In this document: piece after piece, positions 34,124-42,992 of the stretch | Position numbering within the stretch: the stretch's first letter is position 1 | Layout of the letters: every line of letters begins with the position of its first letter | Assembly: GCA_965233625.1 (NCBI GenBank) | Contig: OZ247499.1 | Span: forward strand, 1,302,001-1,366,000 | Direction of reading: 5' to 3' | DNA: 64,000 bases | DNA from: G965233625 sp965233625 | Lineage (GTDB): Bacteria > Planctomycetota > Planctomycetia > Pirellulales > Pirellulaceae | The notes under the pieces: model-generated | Databases searched by the model: none | What the model saw: the letters and a program-made list of their open reading frames with translations, nothing else | Told to the model about the DNA's origin: nothing | Made by a program: the position numbers and the translations under genes

Positions 34124-34525
34124 ATGTTTCGATACACTCTCATCTTAATTGTCACCATCCGTGTGATCTTATGCCCACTTTTTTGTGCGGCTGGGAATGG
34201 TGTGCTGCCTTGCGATCGCAGTCAAGTTGCGGATTGTAGCTGTTCTCGTAACACGGCGGACTTGTGCGATACAGCGGACTCAAGTCGTAGGCCGGGTGAC
34301 TCACCTGTCCCGCGGCGTTCGACGTGCATCTGCCAATCGACCCCGGAATTAATCGGCCAAAAGGTTCGCACGGATTTTACGTGGACACTCGAATTCACGG
34401 GTGCTTACGCGTCAGAGTTCGACTTCTTTAATTCGCACAGTTTTAGATTCGATGCGTTTTCGCATCATAAAAGTCTGTGCACTGGGCGTTCAACACGCCT
34501 GGCCCTCGGCTCGCTTCTGCTTTGA
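34124..34525 (+). CDS. Cys-containing secreted protein, efflux-locus type
   Basis: 133 residues from ATG 34124; the frame is open further upstream without signs of coding. Signal peptide MFRYTLILIVTIRVILCPLFCAAG, then a Cys-spaced segment (LPC, DCSCS, LCD, CICQ; about residues 30-72), then an aromatic-rich tail (FDFFNSHSFRF, HHKSLC) ending LALGSLLL. It has fewer Cys than the similar proteins at 2368, 15827 and 40674 but shares their order and its place just before a CzcB/CzcA pair. Function by analogy: small periplasmic metal-binding or signal protein. Confidence 0.55.
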   Translation: MFRYTLILIVTIRVILCPLFCAAGNGVLPCDRSQVADCSCSRNTADLCDTADSSRRPGDSPVPRRSTCICQSTPELIGQKVRTDFTWTLEFTGAYASEFDFFNSHSFRFDAFSHHKSLCTGRSTRLALGSLLL

Positions 34526-34654
34526 GTCGCTGCTCTCTTTGAACTCGCGCGCTGCGAGACGTCCCATCGGTTCTATTCTTGGATCCGACGCGCCTTTTTC
34601 GTTGAATGAACGGCGCTGAATACGCCTTCGCTGCGCGGGATTGTATGTCCAGCG

Positions 34655-36364
34655 ATGGATAAAGCACCCATTCTCTCACGTAGGAGTTTTCCTGTGAGCC
34701 GGTCAATTCACAATGCGCCAGCGGAAAACGCTCAAAATGTAGTCGTTCATGAATCTACCGCCAATGCGGGCGGTGAAGTCAGGGCGGTGGGCATTTTGGG
34801 CGCGATCTCCTGGTTTTACAGAATAGTAACCAGCACGATTGGTCCAGTACTAGTTCTCGCGGCTTTCGCGATGATATTCCTCTACGGTCACAATAACGAC
34901 TGGCGGCTACCCAAGTTTGCAGTGCTTGGTGGATCGACGGAAACCGCGGTCGCCGATTGGTGTGAGGAGCACGGCGTACCAGAATCGATTTGCGTCGAGT
35001 GCGATCCAACCCTCATGCCCAGGGGCCCTGACTATGGCTGGTGCGCCGAACACGGTGTACATAACTGCCCTCTTCATCACCCGGATGTGGCTGAGTTGAA
35101 AGCTACGACCGCTGTTCCCGCAAGCGACTTTGAACGCGCGTCCCGCGCGCTGGCGACCGCAGATCGCTTAAAGAACAACAGTAGTTGCAAGGTTTACAAG
35201 TCGCGGATTCAATTCGAATCAGTCGAGTCGGTTCAGCAGGCAGGCGTAGATGTCGAGCTGGTAGAACGTCGGCCTATTGTCGAGTCTTTGTCCGGAAACG
35301 GTGAAATAGTATATGACCCGACTCGAATGGCTAGTCTCGCATCCAGGGCGCCCGGCAGTGTCTGGTCAGTGGAGAAAAACGTAGGCGACAAGGTTCAAAA
35401 AGGCGACGTTCTCGCCCTCATCGATGCGACTGAAACCGGAGAGTTAAAGACACAACTGCTAAGTTTGCTGGCAGAAGAAAAACTGCAGCAGCAAACTCTA
35501 TCGAGGCTGAAAACATTGCGAGGTGGCATTGTTGCGGGATCTCGCATTCTCGACGCTGAGGCAGCCTTTACAAAGGCGCAAGCAGATGTGCTAAGCGCTG
35601 AGCAGTCGCTGCTGAACCTGGGCTTGCCGGTGCAAGTCAGCGCGCTCCGGCAGATGGATCCGCACACTGCACTAAACCAATTGAGGTTGTTAGGGATTCC
35701 CTCTCCGCTGCGATCAAAAGTAGAAAAAGCCACATCAAGCGCCAACTTACTCCCCGTCATATCACCCATTACTGGAGTGATCGTTGACAGAACAGTCACA
35801 GCCGGCGAGGTGGTCGACCCCACTCGCGTTCTCTTTAAGGTGGCTGATCTCGATCAGATGTGGTTGCAGCTGAATCTTCCACTAGAAAAACTCGACTACC
35901 TCACCATCGGGCAGCCTATCCGTTTCCGCGCCGACGGAAGCAACAATGAGATCACGGGCAGGCTCAACTGGATAAGCACAACCGCCGACTCAAAGACTCG
36001 CATGGTTCAAGTCCGCGCCGTGCTCCCAAATCCGCACGGCAAGCTGCGAAATGAAACCTACGGCGCTGGCGAGGTCATTCTGCGAGAAGAGAAAGACGCA
36101 ATTGTAATCCCAAGCGGGTCATCGCACTGGGAAGGCTGCTGCCAGATTGTATTTGTGCGAGGCAAAAACTACTTCGACAGCCCGGAAACCCCTAAGGTTT
36201 TCCATGTCCGCTCCGTCCGTTTAGGAGAGTCGCTAGACGGCTACACCGAGGTGATCTCGGGCGTACTTCCAGGCGAAGTCATTGCGACGGCGGGAAGCGA
36301 TGTTCTACGCGCCCAGTTGTTAAAGAACAACCTTGGTGCAGGCTGCGACTGTGTCGCTGAATAG
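34655..36364 (+). CDS. CzcB-like RND adaptor with WCxEHGVPE metal-binding modules
   Basis: 569 residues. Cytosolic N-terminus, one TM segment near 58-77, then two Cys/His modules: WCEEHGVPESICVEC (102-116) and WCAEHGVHNC (129-138). The adaptor core follows, with biotinyl-lipoyl type GSVWSVEKNVGDKVQKGDVLALID, a long hairpin and a barrel, ending in a C-terminal CDC (563-565). No HMBD of the CusB kind is present. The same WCxEHxxPExxCxxC module occurs twice in the lipoprotein at 39606. It precedes CzcA by 11 bases. Divalent cation export (Zn, Co, Cd or Ni) is inferred from the pump class. Confidence 0.9.
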   Translation: MDKAPILSRRSFPVSRSIHNAPAENAQNVVVHESTANAGGEVRAVGILGAISWFYRIVTSTIGPVLVLAAFAMIFLYGHNNDWRLPKFAVLGGSTETAVADWCEEHGVPESICVECDPTLMPRGPDYGWCAEHGVHNCPLHHPDVAELKATTAVPASDFERASRALATADRLKNNSSCKVYKSRIQFESVESVQQAGVDVELVERRPIVESLSGNGEIVYDPTRMASLASRAPGSVWSVEKNVGDKVQKGDVLALIDATETGELKTQLLSLLAEEKLQQQTLSRLKTLRGGIVAGSRILDAEAAFTKAQADVLSAEQSLLNLGLPVQVSALRQMDPHTALNQLRLLGIPSPLRSKVEKATSSANLLPVISPITGVIVDRTVTAGEVVDPTRVLFKVADLDQMWLQLNLPLEKLDYLTIGQPIRFRADGSNNEITGRLNWISTTADSKTRMVQVRAVLPNPHGKLRNETYGAGEVILREEKDAIVIPSGSSHWEGCCQIVFVRGKNYFDSPETPKVFHVRSVRLGESLDGYTEVISGVLPGEVIATAGSDVLRAQLLKNNLGAGCDCVAE

Positions 36365-36375
36365 AGAGTGAATCT

Positions 36376-39300
36376 ATGCTTAACTGGCTTATTGATTTTT
36401 CGCTCCGACACCGGATGCTGGTGATCCTTGCTGCAGGGTTGGCAGGCATCGCCGGGATTTTCTCTCTGCAACAGCTAGACATCGACGCATTTCCAGATAC
36501 CACACCCGTTCAGATTCAGATCAACACGGTTGCGCCATCGCTCGCATCCGAAGAAATTGAGCGGCAGATCACATTCCCAGTTGAGCAAGCGATCAGCGGT
36601 TTGCCAGGCCTCAGCGAACTCCGCTCGATTTCGAAATTTGGTTTGTCGCAGGTGGTTGTCATCTTTGATGATGGCGTAGATATCTACTTTGCACGACAGT
36701 TGATTAACGAACGGCTCGGCACGGTTGCGCTCCCAGCTGGAATTCAACGGCCGCAGATGGGGCCCGTGTCGACTGGCCTGGGAGAAGTCTTTCATTACGT
36801 GGTTACGTATGAAGGCGTCGACTTGTCCAATGCATCGAAGGAAGAACGCGTCAAACGTCTCACCGAATTGCGGACGATCCACGACTGGGTCGTTAAGCCG
36901 CAATTGCGTTCGGTCCGCGGGGTCGCGGAAGTCAACAGTTGGGGCGGCTATGAAATGCAATATCAGGTGCGTCTCGACCCCAACTTACTTATCAAGCACA
37001 GTCTGACGTTCGAGCAAGTTGCTGAAGCGATTGAGTCGAACAACGACAACGTTGGTGGCGGCACGATCACCGACGGCAGCGAGATGCTACTTGTTCACGG
37101 AACTGGACGGACAGTAAACATCGACCAGATCGAAAACATCGTAATCACGGCAATAGACAGCGTGCCTGTTCGCATCCGCGATGTTGCCACCGTCCAGACC
37201 GGCCACGAAATCCGTCGCGGCGCTGTAACTGCCAGCGGACGCGGGGAAGCCGTCCTGGGCCTCGGTTTTATGTTGATGGGGGAGAACAGTCATGAAGTCA
37301 CTTGGGCGCTGAAAGAGAAGTTAGCGGAGATCAAGAAGTCCTTGCCTGCCGGAGTGACGATTCACACTGTTTATGACCGCACTGAACTGATCGACCACGT
37401 TATTCATACAGTGCAGAAGAATCTGTTCGAGGGCGGCCTGCTAGTCATCGCCGTGCTATTTATTTTTCTCGGCAATCTCCGCGCGGGTCTGATTGTTGGT
37501 TTAGCGATTCCGCTGTCGATGCTGTTCGCCTTCTCGGGAATGCTGCAGTTTGGCATCGCTGCCAGCCTGCTGAGTCTTGGCGCAATTGACTTCGGACTTG
37601 TTGTGGATAGTTCGGTTGTCATGATCGAAAACTGCGTGCGCCATCTGGCCCATGACCAGCAGGGACGAAGTCGTCTTGAAATCATCCGCGACGCGGCTAT
37701 CGAAGTGCGGAAGCCAACAATGTTCGGTGAGCTGATCATCATGATCGTCTACTTACCGATTCTGACCCTTCAAGGCGTGGAGGGAAAGCTGTTCCGGCCG
37801 ATGGCCTTGACCGTGATCATGGCGCTCGCCGGCTCGATGGTTCTTTCACTGACACTGATGCCGGTACTGGCAAGCCTATTGCTGCCAAAGAACATTCAGG
37901 AGAAAGAACCACTGCTGATCCGCATTTTGAAATGGCTTTATGCGCCAGTGCTGCGATTCACGATGAAAAACAAAATTGTGGTTATCGGGACAGCGCTGTG
38001 TCTGCTCGTCACCGTGTTCGGCTTGATTGCTCCTAACCTTGGATCAGAGTTTGTTCCGCGGCTTTCGGAGGGCGCCATTACGATCAATGTTGTCCGGCTC
38101 GCCGGAACGCCCTTGGACGAGTCGATTCGATACAACACGCAGATGGAGAAAGTGTTACTGGAGAAGTTTCCTGATGAGATCGCAAATGTCTGGAGCCGTA
38201 TTGGCACTGCAGAAGTAGCAACCGACCCGATGGGAACGGAACTGACCGATCTGTTTATCACGTTGCACCCGCGCGAAAAGTGGACTCGGGCGGTTTCACA
38301 GGAAGAATTGACAATCCTGGTGCAAAAGGAACTACGTGACCTGCCAGGTCCGCGGCTAGCCATGTCGCAGCCTATTGAAATGCGGATGAACGAAATGATA
38401 TCCGGCGTCCGTTCAGATGTCGCAGCGATTCTCTACGGTGACGACCTTGATCTGATGGTGGCCAAAGCCACGGAAATCGAACGCGCACTTAACACAATTG
38501 AAGGTGCTGAAGACGTTAAGGTTGAACAGGTGTCGGGACAGCCGGTTTTGCAAATCCATGTGAAGCAGGGCGCCATAGCACGTTATGGGATTCCCGCCAG
38601 CACAATCCTGAACCTCGTCCGTTCGTTAGGAACTCATCACGTCGGAGAAGTGTATGAAGGCCAGTTGAGGTTCCCGCTTATCATCAGGCTGCCGGAACGC
38701 GCGCGTGCCAATCCTGATGCAATCCGCGATATTCTGGTCGCCACGCCGACTGGAGAACGGATCCCCTTGTCTCGTCTAGCATCGATTGAGAAAGTGGAAG
38801 GTCCGAACACGATCAAGCGCGACTGGTATCAGCGGAGGATTACGATCGAAGCCAATGTTCGCGGGCGCGATCTGGGTAGCTTTGTCGCCGAAGCCCAGCG
38901 AGTGGTCGGCGAAAAAGTTGTACTGCCTGCTGGGCGTTACCACATTGAATGGGGTGGGCAGTTCGAAAACCTTCAGCGCGCCCAGACGCGACTGATGATT
39001 GTCGTTCCCTTCGCGCTGGTGATGATTTTGGCGCTGTTGTATATGACGTATCGGAACTGGATCGACTCACTACGGGTCTTCACCGGCGTGCCGTTCGCAT
39101 GGATCGGTGGAGTGCTCGCCCTCTGGATCCGCGACATGCCATTCTCCATTTCGGCCGCCGTCGGATTTATTGCACTCTCAGGAGTCGCAGTGCTGGATGA
39201 CATGCTGCTGGTTTCGACAATCCGGCAGCTCCGGCAGCGTGGTCTTTCGCTGGACGATGCGGTGGAACAGGCTGCGATGACGCGGCTTCGGCCAATCCTG

Positions 39301-39573
39301 ATGACAACGCTGGTCGCAAGCCTTGGGTTTGTTCCGATGGCGTTCAGCGCGGGCGTCGGCGCAGAGGTGCAACGCCCGCTCGCCACTGTCGTGATCGGTG
39401 GAGTTTGCAGCGCGATGATCATGAGCTTACTTGTTCTACGAGTGCTTTATGTTGCTTTCAGCCAAACGACGAAGAGTTCTGAAGTTGATGGAGACGGTGA
39501 CGATCACCGTCAGGAGGCAGATGTACCAGCCGGTCTAGAATCCGGGCAAGAGCCCGGCTCGACGCCGGTTTAA
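36376..39573 (+). CDS. CzcA-family RND heavy-metal efflux pump (DFGLVVD class)
   Basis: 1065 residues, the normal length. RND layout with two periplasmic halves; N-terminal LAAGLAGIAGIFSLQQLDIDAFPDTTPVQ; relay helix LGAIDFGLVVDSSVVMIEN (Asp405 and Asp411). The DFGxxVD form in this helix marks HME pumps for divalent cations such as Zn, Co, Cd and Ni rather than Cu/Ag. The C-terminal tail is acidic. It lies 11 bases after its adaptor; no outer membrane factor gene is adjacent. Followed at once by a Cys-motif lipoprotein. Confidence 0.93.
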   Translation: MLNWLIDFSLRHRMLVILAAGLAGIAGIFSLQQLDIDAFPDTTPVQIQINTVAPSLASEEIERQITFPVEQAISGLPGLSELRSISKFGLSQVVVIFDDGVDIYFARQLINERLGTVALPAGIQRPQMGPVSTGLGEVFHYVVTYEGVDLSNASKEERVKRLTELRTIHDWVVKPQLRSVRGVAEVNSWGGYEMQYQVRLDPNLLIKHSLTFEQVAEAIESNNDNVGGGTITDGSEMLLVHGTGRTVNIDQIENIVITAIDSVPVRIRDVATVQTGHEIRRGAVTASGRGEAVLGLGFMLMGENSHEVTWALKEKLAEIKKSLPAGVTIHTVYDRTELIDHVIHTVQKNLFEGGLLVIAVLFIFLGNLRAGLIVGLAIPLSMLFAFSGMLQFGIAASLLSLGAIDFGLVVDSSVVMIENCVRHLAHDQQGRSRLEIIRDAAIEVRKPTMFGELIIMIVYLPILTLQGVEGKLFRPMALTVIMALAGSMVLSLTLMPVLASLLLPKNIQEKEPLLIRILKWLYAPVLRFTMKNKIVVIGTALCLLVTVFGLIAPNLGSEFVPRLSEGAITINVVRLAGTPLDESIRYNTQMEKVLLEKFPDEIANVWSRIGTAEVATDPMGTELTDLFITLHPREKWTRAVSQEELTILVQKELRDLPGPRLAMSQPIEMRMNEMISGVRSDVAAILYGDDLDLMVAKATEIERALNTIEGAEDVKVEQVSGQPVLQIHVKQGAIARYGIPASTILNLVRSLGTHHVGEVYEGQLRFPLIIRLPERARANPDAIRDILVATPTGERIPLSRLASIEKVEGPNTIKRDWYQRRITIEANVRGRDLGSFVAEAQRVVGEKVVLPAGRYHIEWGGQFENLQRAQTRLMIVVPFALVMILALLYMTYRNWIDSLRVFTGVPFAWIGGVLALWIRDMPFSISAAVGFIALSGVAVLDDMLLVSTIRQLRQRGLSLDDAVEQAAMTRLRPILMTTLVASLGFVPMAFSAGVGAEVQRPLATVVIGGVCSAMIMSLLVLRVLYVAFSQTTKSSEVDGDGDDHRQEADVPAGLESGQEPGSTPV

Positions 39574-39605
39574 CCTTTACTCGGCAAGTGCCGAAGGAGT
39601 TGAAG

Positions 39606-39971
39606 ATGCAGCGGATTTTACGTTCACGAGTTTTGTTGATGGGAATGCTTGCTGCGGCAACGTTCGCAATGAGCGGTTGCGGTGGCAGTGACACTGGTGG
39701 CGCCGTTCACAATCACGGCGAAGACGGCGCCGAAACCGTTGTCGACCACAGCCACGGAGGCTGGTGGTGCACCGAGCATGGCGTCCCGGAAGGAGAGTGT
39801 GCGCGGTGCGATTCTTCCCTGGTTGCGAGTTTCAAAGAAAAGGGCGACTGGTGCGACGAACATGATCGCCCCGAATCGCAGTGCTTCATCTGTAGCCCCG
39901 CCCGGTTTGATAAATTCGCCGCGCGATATGAGGCCAAAACTGGACACAAGCCGCCCGCCCCTGAAGAGTAA
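39606..39971 (+). CDS. Lipoprotein with two WCxEHxxPExxCxxC modules
   Basis: 121 residues from ATG 39606 behind AAGGAG. Lipobox MSGC (Cys25), then a His-rich spacer (VHNHGEDGAE, DHSHGG). Two modules: WCTEHGVPEGECARC (54-68) and WCDEHDRPESQCFIC (82-96), followed by a charged tail. The same modules occur in the adaptor at 34655, so both proteins likely bind the same metal on the periplasmic face. Placed 33 bases after CzcA in the operon. A metal donor or accessory subunit of the pump is inferred. Confidence 0.85.
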   Translation: MQRILRSRVLLMGMLAAATFAMSGCGGSDTGGAVHNHGEDGAETVVDHSHGGWWCTEHGVPEGECARCDSSLVASFKEKGDWCDEHDRPESQCFICSPARFDKFAARYEAKTGHKPPAPEE

Positions 39972-40066
39972 ACGCCGGCCGCGGCGCCGCTGGGAGCCTG
40001 CAGTCTTCCGGTGGAATTCAACAGCGTTTCTCAGAAATTAGCAGCATTAATCATCAGGCCGTTGTG

Positions 40067-40110
40067 ATTCAGCCGCCGATGCTGTCGCTAAAAGCACGCG
40101 GCGGCTGAAT
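40067..40110 (+). terminator. Long perfect hairpin after the Czc-type operon
   Basis: 12-base perfect stem ATTCAGCCGCCG (40067-40078) / CGGCGGCTGAAT (40099-40110), 20-base loop with a further TGCT/AGCA pairing. Followed by CTTATA rather than a T run. Most likely a terminator between the lipoprotein and the thioredoxin-like gene. Confidence 0.6.
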
Positions 40111-40145
40111 CTTATAGTGCGCGGCTTTAAATCCTGGAACGCCTT

Positions 40146-40544
40146 ATGAGAAAATGCGACTTCTTACTATTGAGTGCAGTGATGATTTGTCAGGTCGGTT
40201 GCGCGCCCCGGCAAAACACGAATCAACAGCCAGCGGGCATTGAGCCGGTTCATCTGACCGATCACAATTTCGAGCAGGAAGTCGTGATGAGTAGAGAGCC
40301 GGTTCTTATCGATATGTGGACACCACGCTGTCAACCCTGTATCGAAATGAAGCCAGCATTGCGGGTGCTCGCGGCTGATTTGGCCGGGCGGTTCAAAATT
40401 GCAGAACTGAACATCGACACAAATCCGTTTGTGAAAGAGAAATATCAAGTTGACCGTTACCCGTTGATGCTGATCTTTGTAGATGGCCACGAGGTCCATC
40501 GATTGCCCGGGCTGAAAACCGCAGAGGAACTGAAAAAGTCTTGA
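40146..40544 (+). CDS. Thioredoxin-like lipoprotein
   Basis: 132 residues. Lipobox near VGC (Cys19) after a hydrophobic stretch. Thioredoxin fold with VLIDMWTPRCQPC (active-site Cys62 and Cys65, CQPC instead of CGPC), a cis-Pro region RYPLMLIF and final helix KTAEELKKS. Lipid anchoring places it at the periplasmic face of the membrane. It may keep the Cys modules of the neighbouring adaptor, lipoprotein and Cys-rich protein reduced or help load metal; this is inferred from position only. Confidence 0.8.
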   Translation: MRKCDFLLLSAVMICQVGCAPRQNTNQQPAGIEPVHLTDHNFEQEVVMSREPVLIDMWTPRCQPCIEMKPALRVLAADLAGRFKIAELNIDTNPFVKEKYQVDRYPLMLIFVDGHEVHRLPGLKTAEELKKS

Positions 40545-40673
40545 AGGAAAAAGTCGCCATGTAGTTATTGATAACGCTCAACCATGTTGCAGAACCGTCC
40601 TGGCTTGATTTTCTGTACACGCTGACTCTTCACTCTTGACTGGTTTCGCGGTGGAGGGGATATTTAAATTCGC

Positions 40674-41051
40674 ATGAACAGTTCACCCAACAGATATCGA
40701 AGCGCACTGGTACTATCAGCAGCACTGCTGATAGTGTTTGCGTCGGTGGATTTGTGGGGCGGCGAACTTTGCTGTCAGCATGCCACGGCGACTCATTGTC
40801 ATGCGTGCTGTCAAAGCACAAACCACAGCAACTCTTGTGAATGGCCGACTTGCGACTGCTGTCGCACAATAACGTTGGATTTTTCCGTCGTCTCACCTGA
40901 GCAACGGTCTTCGCAAGACGACGCAATTTTTGCCTGGTTCGATTTGAAGCTGTCCCGGGCAGACCAAAATCTGGCGGATGCGTCTCTACACGCTCCGCAA
41001 CTTTTCACCGCCCTCGAACGTTGTGTTCGCTTAGCGCGGTTGACGCTTTGA
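40674..41051 (+). CDS. Cys/His-rich secreted protein, efflux-locus type
   Basis: 125 residues: signal-like start (YRSALVLSAALLIVFASVDLWG), Cys/His cluster at about 33-64 (CCQHATATHCHACCQ, NSCEWPTCDCC), then a charged linker and C-terminal helix ending ALERCVRLARLTL. The tail motif ERC..L.R.TL matches the end of the protein at 2368 (ERCIILSRFTL), supporting one family. It closes the Czc-type cluster and is followed by a hairpin at 41056. The DNA for its signal peptide contains a 24-bp perfect palindrome. Confidence 0.65.
   Translation: MNSSPNRYRSALVLSAALLIVFASVDLWGGELCCQHATATHCHACCQSTNHSNSCEWPTCDCCRTITLDFSVVSPEQRSSQDDAIFAWFDLKLSRADQNLADASLHAPQLFTALERCVRLARLTL
40712..40735. repeat. 24-bp inverted repeat inside a signal-peptide coding region
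   Basis: ACTATCAGCAG / CTGCTGATAGT arms of 11 bases around a CA loop, perfect. It falls about 40 bases after the ATG of the Cys/His-rich gene, in codons for hydrophobic residues. It could form an mRNA hairpin near the start or bind a regulator. Confidence 0.7.
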
Positions 41052-41055
41052 GCGT

Positions 41056-41074
41056 TGCGCAGCGGGTGCGCAAC
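41056..41074 (+). terminator. Hairpin after the Cys/His-rich gene
   Basis: TTGCGCA (41056-41062) / TGCGCAA (41068-41074), 5-base loop, five bases after the stop codon, followed by CTAAAA. Terminator likely but without a T-tract. Confidence 0.5.
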
Positions 41075-41589
41075 TAAAAGCTGAATTCAAGGGCGCCTCG
41101 CTACGGTTCTAGTTTCGTAAACGCGCGCGCTGACTACTTCGTTGGCGGCCGCGCCACTTCTCTCGTCGCGTTTTTTAACCGCGAACAGTTTTCATAAAGA
41201 ACACAACACAAGATAGCCGCTCGAAAAGGAGTTCTTTCATGTTGGTGCTTACCCGCAAAGCCAGCGAAGTGCTAGTCATACCGTCGCTCAACATATCGGT
41301 CGCCGTGGCCAGCATAAACGGGAGCCGCGTGCGCCTGGCGATTTCCGCGCCGCCGGAAATCGCGATTCACCGGAAGGAGGTTCTGCAACGGGATAATCCG
41401 GGACCGCAACCAGATATTGTCGAGGCGCCTGCGGAGGGCGTTCGTGTTCTGATAGCTGAGTCAGATGTCTCGCTCGCCCAGAGTTTTGAAGTTCATCTGG
41501 TTCGGCTGGGCTACGAAGTGAGCACTGCTGTCGACGGGCTCTCGTGTGCTGCCCGGCTACGTGAGCAGACACCCCATCTGCTCGTTCTA

Positions 41590-42759
41590 AATAGCTCCTC
41601 CACATGATCGGAGCGCTATTTTGGTTTGTTGTAAGCTTGGCAGTTTACGTTGAAGTACTTTTTGGTGTTAAACCATTCGTAGGTTTGCTGAAGCAGTGCT
41701 TCTAGATTCGGCTGGCGGTGGTTGCGGGTGATGGTGTCGCGGAGGCGCCACCAGACACGTTCGATCGGGTTGGTCTCCGGCGCGTACTTCGGAAGGAAGT
41801 GAAGCTTGATCCGGCTGGCGTGTTTTTCCAGATACTGCTTCACGGCGCGGCTATCGTGGAAGCTGGCGTTGTCGGCCACCACGTGAATCACTTTATAACT
41901 GCGGAGTCTTCGTCTGAGGTCTTCCAGGTGTTCAATAAATAACGTCGAGTTCCGGCGGGTGCCTGGTTCTGACACCAGCAGCCGGCCCGTCCGCCAGTTC
42001 AGCGAACCAGCGACATAGCGTTTCTGGTTGTTGCCGGGCGTGAGCACCTCCGCCTGTTCACCGCGAAGCGTCCAGCACGAGCCGATTTCCGGGTTGAGCT
42101 TCACGTCAACTTCGTCCTGAAACACTGCCGTTTCATCCTCGGCCAGGCCGTGCAGCAGCCTTCGTAGCTGCTTCAATTTGCTCTCGTATTCAGGGTCTTT
42201 CAGTCGCACGACGGGCCGCGGACGCCGCCACACAAAGCCCAGGCGTTTCAACTGCCGGCGGATCGTTTCGGCACTGATGCGCACGCCTTCTTCCCACCAC
42301 AGCAACTGCCGGAGCGTGTCGCAGGACCATCGCGTGCGGAAGAAGCTGAAGTCACGCGGCGTGTAGTTCTGCAACCAGTCCACCACCGGCGGCAGCCAGT
42401 CCGGCACTTCATCACTGCCCGATTCTTCAGCACGGTTAGAAACCAGCGACGGCACACCGCCAGAGCGGAACGACGCCAGCGCCGCGGAAATGAAATCGAA
42501 GCTGGCCAGCAAAGCTTCACGGATCCGCCGGTACGACCATCCGTCCGCCGCCAGCAGCACCATATGAGCCCGCCGTCCGCCGCGCACATCGCTCCCGCTG
42601 CGCATCGCCTTCAACAAAGCCTTGCGTTGGGACGCATTCAACTTAATACTACCATCCATGGCCTGGTCTCCTGGGTAGGTGAATGTTCTCAACACAAACC
42701 CTAGAGCCAGGCCATTCTTCTTGCAAACTAAAGCGCTCCGCTCAGCACGTGGAGCTATT
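41590..42759 (-). mobile_element. IS630-family insertion sequence
   Basis: 1170 bases between duplicated TA dinucleotides (41588-41589 and 42760-42761). Imperfect terminal repeats of about 28 bases: both ends start AATAGCTCC and continue, after six unmatched bases, TGA.CGGAGCGCT. It carries one transposase on the minus strand. TA target duplication and the DDE transposase fit IS630/Tc1-mariner elements. Confidence 0.93.
41616..42659 (-). CDS. IS630-family transposase
   Basis: 347 residues from ATG 42659 behind CAGGAGACCAGGCC. N-terminal helix-turn-helix region, then the DDE catalytic domain with FQDEVDV, VADNASFHDS and TNPIERVWWRLRD holding the three acidic residues in the usual IS630 order. 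No frameshift is seen, so it may be active. It fills nearly the whole element. Confidence 0.93.
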   Translation of the reverse strand: MDGSIKLNASQRKALLKAMRSGSDVRGGRRAHMVLLAADGWSYRRIREALLASFDFISAALASFRSGGVPSLVSNRAEESGSDEVPDWLPPVVDWLQNYTPRDFSFFRTRWSCDTLRQLLWWEEGVRISAETIRRQLKRLGFVWRRPRPVVRLKDPEYESKLKQLRRLLHGLAEDETAVFQDEVDVKLNPEIGSCWTLRGEQAEVLTPGNNQKRYVAGSLNWRTGRLLVSEPGTRRNSTLFIEHLEDLRRRLRSYKVIHVVADNASFHDSRAVKQYLEKHASRIKLHFLPKYAPETNPIERVWWRLRDTITRNHRQPNLEALLQQTYEWFNTKKYFNVNCQAYNKPK

Positions 42760-42992
42760 TAGATGTGGGGCTACTGTGGGGCAGGGCCGAAGGCGTCTTG
42801 GCGCTGCTGGAGGAATATACCGGCATTCCCGTGCTAGCCTCTCACGCCGGCGCCGATGATGCTGCGTTGTCTGCAGTGCGGCCGTTCGACGTCAGCGAAT
42901 TCATAGCGAAACCCTTGACGCCGGAACGACTAGTGGCGCGCATCGATGAGTTACTCGCTTCCGGGTGAGCATTCCACAGACCGGCGTTATGT

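Larger units (their letters stand above)
41239..42968 (+). pseudogene. CsrA-receiver fusion gene split by an IS630-family element
   Basis: The 5' part (41239-41589) starts with a complete CsrA domain (MLVLTRKASEVLVIP...SRVRLAISAPPEIAIHRKEVLQ, about residues 1-52), a Pro-rich linker, and the first half of a receiver domain (VRVLIAESD...HLLVL). An IS of 1170 bases sits in the next codon. After it, 42762-42968 restores the frame: the codon after LVL is GAT, the phospho-acceptor Asp, then PVLASHAG, FIAKPLTPE and stop. The joined gene would encode 185 residues with no other lesion, so insertion is recent. The interrupted copy still gives an intact CsrA domain of 122 residues with a foreign tail. 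It is followed by the PP2C gene at 42993. Confidence 0.88.
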
